In this document: piece after piece, positions 3,894-7,383 of the stretch
How the letters are laid out: every line of letters starts with the position of its first letter
How positions within the stretch are numbered: position 1 is the stretch's first letter
Assembly: GCA_964444095.1 (NCBI GenBank)
Contig: CAYUEW010000018.1
Location: forward strand, 1-7,383
DNA length: 7,383 nt
Direction: 5' to 3'
From: JAGLWP01 sp964444095
GTDB taxonomy: Archaea > Nanobdellota > Nanobdellia > Pacearchaeales > GW2011-AR1
Position numbers and translations under genes: made by a program
Notes under the pieces: model-generated
Told to the model about the DNA's origin: nothing
Seen by the model: only the letters and a program-made list of their open reading frames with translations
The model's database searches: none

Positions 3894-6587
3894 CTAATGA
3901 CTTGAAGAATTGTTTTTCAAGTTCTTGTATTTGATTAATTTGTAAATTTCCCCTCCAACAAGAACACTTGAAGCAACTAATGTTATCATGATTAATTCTC
4001 CAAATGTGAGCGGAACAAAACCGAATATATCAGATATCCAAGGTAAGAAAATAATTCCCATCATCAATAAAAAAGATATACTCAAAGTTCCAAGAATCCA
4101 TTTATTTGAGAAGACTCCTATCCTAAATAAGGATTTTTTTAATGAACGCATATTAAAAACATTAAACAGCTGGAACATAGACATCGTTGTGAATGCAACA
4201 GTCCTTGCTTTATCTAATCCTTGTGGAAGAAAATGTCTGAATAAAGGAATTGTTCCTATAGCCATTAATCCCACCATTAAAATTAAAAAAGGAATTAATT
4301 CTTTGTTAAGAATTCTCTCTTTTTTGTTTCGTGGTAATTGATTTAGAACATCATGATGTCCCGGTTCCATTGCTAAACCAATTCCCTGACAAGTGTCTGT
4401 AACCAAATTCAAATACAAAAGTTGGATTGGCAACATTGGAAGAGGCATTCCCATAGCCAAAGCCGAAACGATAGTCACATCTTCTGCTACGCTGGTTGTA
4501 ATCAAATAAAAACTCGTCTGTCTTACATTCTGGAAAACAATTCTTCCTTCTTCAATCGCATTTACAATTGACGCGAAATTATCATCAGCTAAAACCATCT
4601 CACTGGATTCTCTTGCAACATCTGTTCCAATAATCCCCATAGAAATTCCTATATCTGCTTTTTTCAGGGCAGGCGCATCATTAACCCCATCCCCAGTCAT
4701 AGCGACAACTTCTCCTTGTTCTTGTAATTCTTGTATAATCCTCGCCTTCATCTTGGGCGTAACTCGAGAAAAAATATCCACTTTTTTTATCGCCTCTCTA
4801 AATTGAACCTTATCCATTTTTTCTAATTCTGTTTGAGTGAGTGCTTTTGTATTTCCTGTAACAAGCCCGACTTCTTTCGCAATCGCAATGGCGGTTTCAT
4901 GGTGGTCTCCTGTTTTCATAATCACTCTAATTCCTGCATTCCTCGCTTTTTGTATTGATTCCTTAATCTCTTTTCTCGGCGGATCTTTCATTCCTACTAA
5001 TCCTAAAAAAACAAGATCGTCAACAGATTCTTTTGAAATAGACTTTACATCTGAAGAAACATCTTTATATGCTAATGCTAAAACTCGCATACCTTTTTTT
5101 GCTAAAACTTCTGCTTGCTCCAAGAAATCTTTTTTCAAATCATTTGTAAATCTTATTTTTTTATTTGCTTTTGACAAATAAGTAGAATTATGAATGATAG
5201 TTTCAAATGCGCCAACAGAGAATAAATGTTTTTTTCCTTTTATTTCAATTAAACTTGCTCTAAATTTTAATTCTGAACTGAAGGGGAAATCGTCGACGAT
5301 TGTTGCTTCGAGTTTTTTCTTATCTAATCCTGCTTTTTTTCCGAGAACAAGAAGCGCAACTTCAGTAGGGTCACCTACTACTTCATAATCTCCTCCTTTC
5401 CTTAAAAGATTTCCTTTGTTACACAACATTGAAACAGCAAATATTCTTTTAAGAATTGGAAATTTAAATGGATTTATGGGAGTTTTACCTAAAAAGAATT
5501 TCCCAATTGGTTGCCACCCATCCCCTGTCACATCAAATTCTCCGTCGGCAGTTGAGATTTTTTCCACGGTTATTGAATTTTGAGTTAGTGTTCCGGTTTT
5601 ATCTGTCGCAATCACTGTCGCCACACCAAGAGTTTCTACTGCGGGTAAATGCCTTACAATCGCATTTCTCTTCGCCATTCTTCGCGCACCAACCGCCAGA
5701 ACTATAATCAAAACTGCTGGCAATCCTTCAGGTATCCCTGAAACAAGAGATGCAATTGTAAAAAGGAAAATATCAAAAAATTCTAATTTATTGATGAAAA
5801 ATCCAATGATAAAAGTTAAAAATGCGCCGGCGAATGCGAATAAAGCCATTTGGAAGGAAAGTTGTTTAACCTTCTCATTAAAATGCATTTTTGGATGTGT
5901 AATTTCTTGTATTGATTTCGCGACTTGCCCTATTTGCGTTTGATTTGCCGTCGCTATTACAACTGCTTTGGCTTCTCCAGAAACAACCATAGTTCCCATA
6001 AAAACCATATTTGTTCTGTCGCCCAACGCAGTTGAATCTTGTAAAACTTTCAAATCCTTTTCTCTTGGAAAAGATTCTCCAGTCAGTGAAGATTCTTGTG
6101 TTTTGAAATTTTTCATTTCCATTAAACGTGCATCTGCAGGAACCTTATCTCCTTCTTCTAATAAAATAATATCCCCTCGCACAAGTTGGCTCGAAGGAAT
6201 TTTTATCATTTCTTTATTCCGATAAACTTTCGCATAAGAAACAATAAGTTTTTCCAACGCCTCAATCGCTTTCTCTGCTTTTCGTTCTTGAACAAATCCA
6301 ACTACAGAATTAATTATAATAACGGCAAGAATCACATATGCATCTACAAAATGATTAAATATAAAAGAAATTATCATTGCTACAACTAAAATGTAAATTA
6401 ACGGACTATTCAACTGTCTTAAAAAAATTATAATGGGGGAGGTTTTCTTTTCTTTTGAAATAACATTTGGTCCATTTTGCATTAATCTTTTTTCTGCTTC
6501 GTCTTTTGCCAAACCCTCTTCAGAAGTATGGAACTCTTGAAAAAGAGATTTGATATCTTTTGTATGAAAATGATTCACCTCTTGCAT
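3894..6587 (-). CDS. P2A-type (calcium-like) cation-transporting P-type ATPase
   Basis: This 897-aa ATP-driven cation pump has the length usual for the PacL/SERCA/PMR1 group. In order it has an N-terminal cation-ATPase domain (~5-75), the actuator motif TGES (169-172), M4 with PEGLP (286-290, Glu287 as SERCA Glu309), the phosphorylation motif DKTGTLT (329-335, Asp329), a nucleotide domain (~340-535), MKTGD (557-561) and TGDGVNDAPAL (631-641), then M5-M10. Ion-site residues in M5-M6 are Glu702, Asn727, Thr730 and Asp731, matching SERCA Glu771, Asn796, Thr799 and Asp800; the Asn768 position is Ser699. The usual KGA of the nucleotide site is VGA (458-460). The likely substrate is Ca2+, with Mn2+ or Na+ possible. 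It has a box A 27 bp upstream and no SD, and is divergent from the 76-aa gene. Confidence 0.95.
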   Translation of the reverse strand: MQEVNHFHTKDIKSLFQEFHTSEEGLAKDEAEKRLMQNGPNVISKEKKTSPIIIFLRQLNSPLIYILVVAMIISFIFNHFVDAYVILAVIIINSVVGFVQERKAEKAIEALEKLIVSYAKVYRNKEMIKIPSSQLVRGDIILLEEGDKVPADARLMEMKNFKTQESSLTGESFPREKDLKVLQDSTALGDRTNMVFMGTMVVSGEAKAVVIATANQTQIGQVAKSIQEITHPKMHFNEKVKQLSFQMALFAFAGAFLTFIIGFFINKLEFFDIFLFTIASLVSGIPEGLPAVLIIVLAVGARRMAKRNAIVRHLPAVETLGVATVIATDKTGTLTQNSITVEKISTADGEFDVTGDGWQPIGKFFLGKTPINPFKFPILKRIFAVSMLCNKGNLLRKGGDYEVVGDPTEVALLVLGKKAGLDKKKLEATIVDDFPFSSELKFRASLIEIKGKKHLFSVGAFETIIHNSTYLSKANKKIRFTNDLKKDFLEQAEVLAKKGMRVLALAYKDVSSDVKSISKESVDDLVFLGLVGMKDPPRKEIKESIQKARNAGIRVIMKTGDHHETAIAIAKEVGLVTGNTKALTQTELEKMDKVQFREAIKKVDIFSRVTPKMKARIIQELQEQGEVVAMTGDGVNDAPALKKADIGISMGIIGTDVARESSEMVLADDNFASIVNAIEEGRIVFQNVRQTSFYLITTSVAEDVTIVSALAMGMPLPMLPIQLLYLNLVTDTCQGIGLAMEPGHHDVLNQLPRNKKERILNKELIPFLILMVGLMAIGTIPLFRHFLPQGLDKARTVAFTTMSMFQLFNVFNMRSLKKSLFRIGVFSNKWILGTLSISFLLMMGIIFLPWISDIFGFVPLTFGELIMITLVASSVLVGGEIYKLIKYKNLKNNSSSH

Positions 6588-6607
6588 TTTAAAATGAAGG
6601 AGAAGGG

Positions 6608-6620
6608 ATTTAATAAATTA
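6608..6620 (-). promoter_or_regulatory. Box A of the P-type ATPase gene
   Basis: On the minus strand this reads TAATTTATTAAAT, centred about 27 bp from the ATG at 6587. The sequence between it and the start is CT-rich with no SD, so a leaderless mRNA is likely. Confidence 0.5.
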
Positions 6621-6637
6621 TTGATGAATGAAGGAAG

Positions 6638-6647
6638 ATTTTTAAAC
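6638..6647 (+). promoter_or_regulatory. Box A of the 76-aa four-cysteine protein gene
   Basis: ATTTTTAAAC is centred 25 bp from the ATG at 6668, predicting a leaderless mRNA. It lies about 30 bp from the opposite-facing box A of the ATPase gene, so the 80-bp gap holds two divergent promoters. The central TTTAAA is symmetric and could also act in the minus direction, with a leader of about 30 nt. Confidence 0.6.
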
Positions 6648-6667
6648 AATAAACCACTATCTTTTCT

Positions 6668-6898
6668 ATGGCGAAAAATGTTTGGAAAATCATAGCCATT
6701 ATTTCAATCATAGTAGCAGTTATAGAGTTGATAATGTTGATTTATCTTTTTAGTGCTGGAGGAAAGATGATAGAGAATGAAAATGAATGTGCTTATAATA
6801 CCTGTGAGGGGTATGATGCTTATCTCTATGATTCTGTAGAAGGATTATGTTATTGTTATACTGACGGAGAGATCGTTAAAACTCAATATCTTGGGTAA
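6668..6898 (+). CDS. 76-aa single-pass membrane protein with a four-cysteine outer domain
   Basis: After MAKNVWK comes one long hydrophobic helix (residues 7-29), then a 45-residue acidic, Tyr-rich domain with four cysteines in a C-x4-C (41, 46) and C-x-C (61, 63) layout: ECAYNTC and LCYCYTDGE. The positively charged N-terminus predicts the cysteine domain on the outside. The cysteines could form two disulfides or bind a metal such as zinc. Small anchored proteins of this shape seem frequent in DPANN genomes (from general familiarity, not a search), and their role is unknown. The gene is divergent from the P-type ATPase gene, from a shared 80-bp gap, and lies just upstream of the RNase P RNA gene. 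Confidence 0.8.
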   Translation: MAKNVWKIIAIISIIVAVIELIMLIYLFSAGGKMIENENECAYNTCEGYDAYLYDSVEGLCYCYTDGEIVKTQYLG

Positions 6899-6918
6899 TA
6901 AATTAACGAATAGAAAGT

Positions 6919-6928
6919 CTTAAAAAAG
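6919..6928 (+). promoter_or_regulatory. Box A of the RNase P RNA gene
   Basis: CTTAAAAAAG is centred about 24 bp upstream of the first base of the P1 helix at 6948, the normal distance for archaeal transcription to begin at the mature 5' end. Confidence 0.6.
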
Positions 6929-6947
6929 AGTTTTTGGTTGTATTTTT

Positions 6948-7320
6948 GTAAGTTGGGTAGTTAACTTCGGGACTTGCTTTTAGATAAGCAAATGTTGGAT
7001 AACAGTATTAGTTCTGAGGAAGGTCCGCCCACCATTTAGGTCATTCGCGAAAGTGAATTGTCGTGAGGCAAGGCTCTGGTAAAGAAACGGCACAGCCATT
7101 TCATGACATGATGAAAATCATGTCGTCATTTGAAATTTCGGTTTCAAATGAGAGTAATGAAACTTGCGTGGAACGTCGAAGAAATGGATTTGATGAAACG
7201 AACATCCTGACCGGTGCAAGGCTTCGAGCCGCATAGTGAAATGTTAACACGTTCGGTCTGCATGACCTCCAAATAAGGAGGCCTCAGCGAACGACAGAAG
7301 GTGGCCTATTCCCAACTTAC
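6948..7320 (+). ncRNA. rnpB: RNase P RNA, archaeal type A
   Basis: This is the catalytic RNA of RNase P, which trims the 5' leader from pre-tRNAs together with archaeal Pop5/Rpp-type proteins. The ends pair perfectly to form P1: GTAAGTTGGG (6948-6957) with CCCAACTTAC (7311-7320). The universal core is present: GAGGAAGGTCCGCC (7016-7029) and ACAGAAGGTGGCCTA (7294-7308), whose strands form P4. AAGAAACGGCACAGCC, GTGCAAGGC and GCATAGTG correspond to the middle conserved regions. The L15 loop has GGT at 7213-7215, which pairs with the CCA end of tRNA and marks type A. Other helices include a P3-like stem (6974-6991), a GAAA-capped stem (7043-7058) and CCTCC/GGAGG (7266-7281). The length of about 373 nt is at the high end for archaea. 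Two adjacent hairpins occupy the P12 region. Confidence 0.95.
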
Positions 7321-7322
7321 AT

Positions 7323-7336
7323 CTTTTTATCTTTTT
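7323..7336 (+). terminator. T-rich terminator of the RNase P RNA gene
   Basis: CTTTTTATCTTTTT begins 2 nt after the P1 helix closes. The second half joins a near-perfect inverted repeat (7329-7338 with 7345-7355, one extra A), whose right arm TTTAAAAAAG also resembles a box A that could serve a gene beyond the window edge. That second reading is weak. Confidence 0.6.
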
Positions 7337-7383
7337 AAGAAGATTTAAAAAAGATTTCTAACTTTATTTTCCAAGGGACCTTA

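Noticed and set aside
3868..3897. Nine-codon plus-strand frame MNMEKEEPP next to the hairpin.
   Set aside because: No SD, too short, and it overlaps the stop of the ATPase gene; likely chance.
3988..4341. 117-codon plus-strand open frame, and several similar ones at 4837-6389.
   Set aside because: They lie opposite the ATPase gene, which has full family motifs on the minus strand; their translations are low-complexity mirrors of it.
1..7383. CRISPR arrays, insertion-sequence ends, tRNA genes or attachment sites.
   Set aside because: No regularly spaced direct repeats, transposase motifs, flanking terminal repeats, or cloverleaf with a GTTC-type T-arm were seen by eye on either strand.

Overview
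The window looks like part of the chromosome of an AT-rich archaeon, most likely of the DPANN group (Pacearchaeota/Woesearchaeota-like; this placement is an inference). The support is: BRE/TATA-type promoters about 25 bp upstream of start codons or RNA 5' ends, T-run terminators, an archaeal type A RNase P RNA, a small archaeal-type winged-helix protein, and many very small membrane proteins. Initiation is mixed. Some genes have a strong GGAGG site, while others have the TATA box so close to the ATG that a leaderless mRNA is predicted.

Left part (1-997). The first ~70 bases are the 3' end of 23S rRNA, followed by a short trailer and a T7 run; no 5S rRNA follows. Next come two plus-strand genes for small membrane proteins (132 and 57 aa). 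Each is driven by an almost identical promoter plus ribosome-binding-site cassette. A 49-aa membrane protein on the minus strand converges on the second one.

Middle (1020-3667, all minus strand). In transcription order there is a three-gene operon: a seven-helix membrane protein, an MTH1-like Nudix protein with a degenerate Nudix box, and a winged-helix DNA-binding protein that overlaps the Nudix gene by 31 bp. It is followed by a single-RRM RNA-binding protein with a leader that contains a possible leaderless 16-codon upstream ORF. Then come a 52-aa membrane protein whose core promoter is a perfect 27-bp dyad, and a membrane-anchored cyclophilin.

Right part (3668-7383). A 226-bp intergenic region holds a strong GNRA-capped hairpin. 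A P2A-type cation ATPase of 897 aa (minus) is divergent from a 76-aa single-pass protein with four cysteines (plus). The window closes with the complete RNase P RNA gene and its T-rich terminator.

Most functions are housekeeping: rRNA, RNase P, ion transport, protein folding and RNA binding. No CRISPR array, insertion sequence, tRNA or clear mobile element was seen. I did not find a convincing new defence or mobile system. The most interesting items are the 7TM-Nudix-HTH operon with its altered catalytic box, the twin promoter cassettes, the dyad over a core promoter and the leaderless upstream ORF. Four small genes (57, 49 and 52 aa, and the 16-codon upstream ORF) are short enough to be missed by a length-filtered gene caller.
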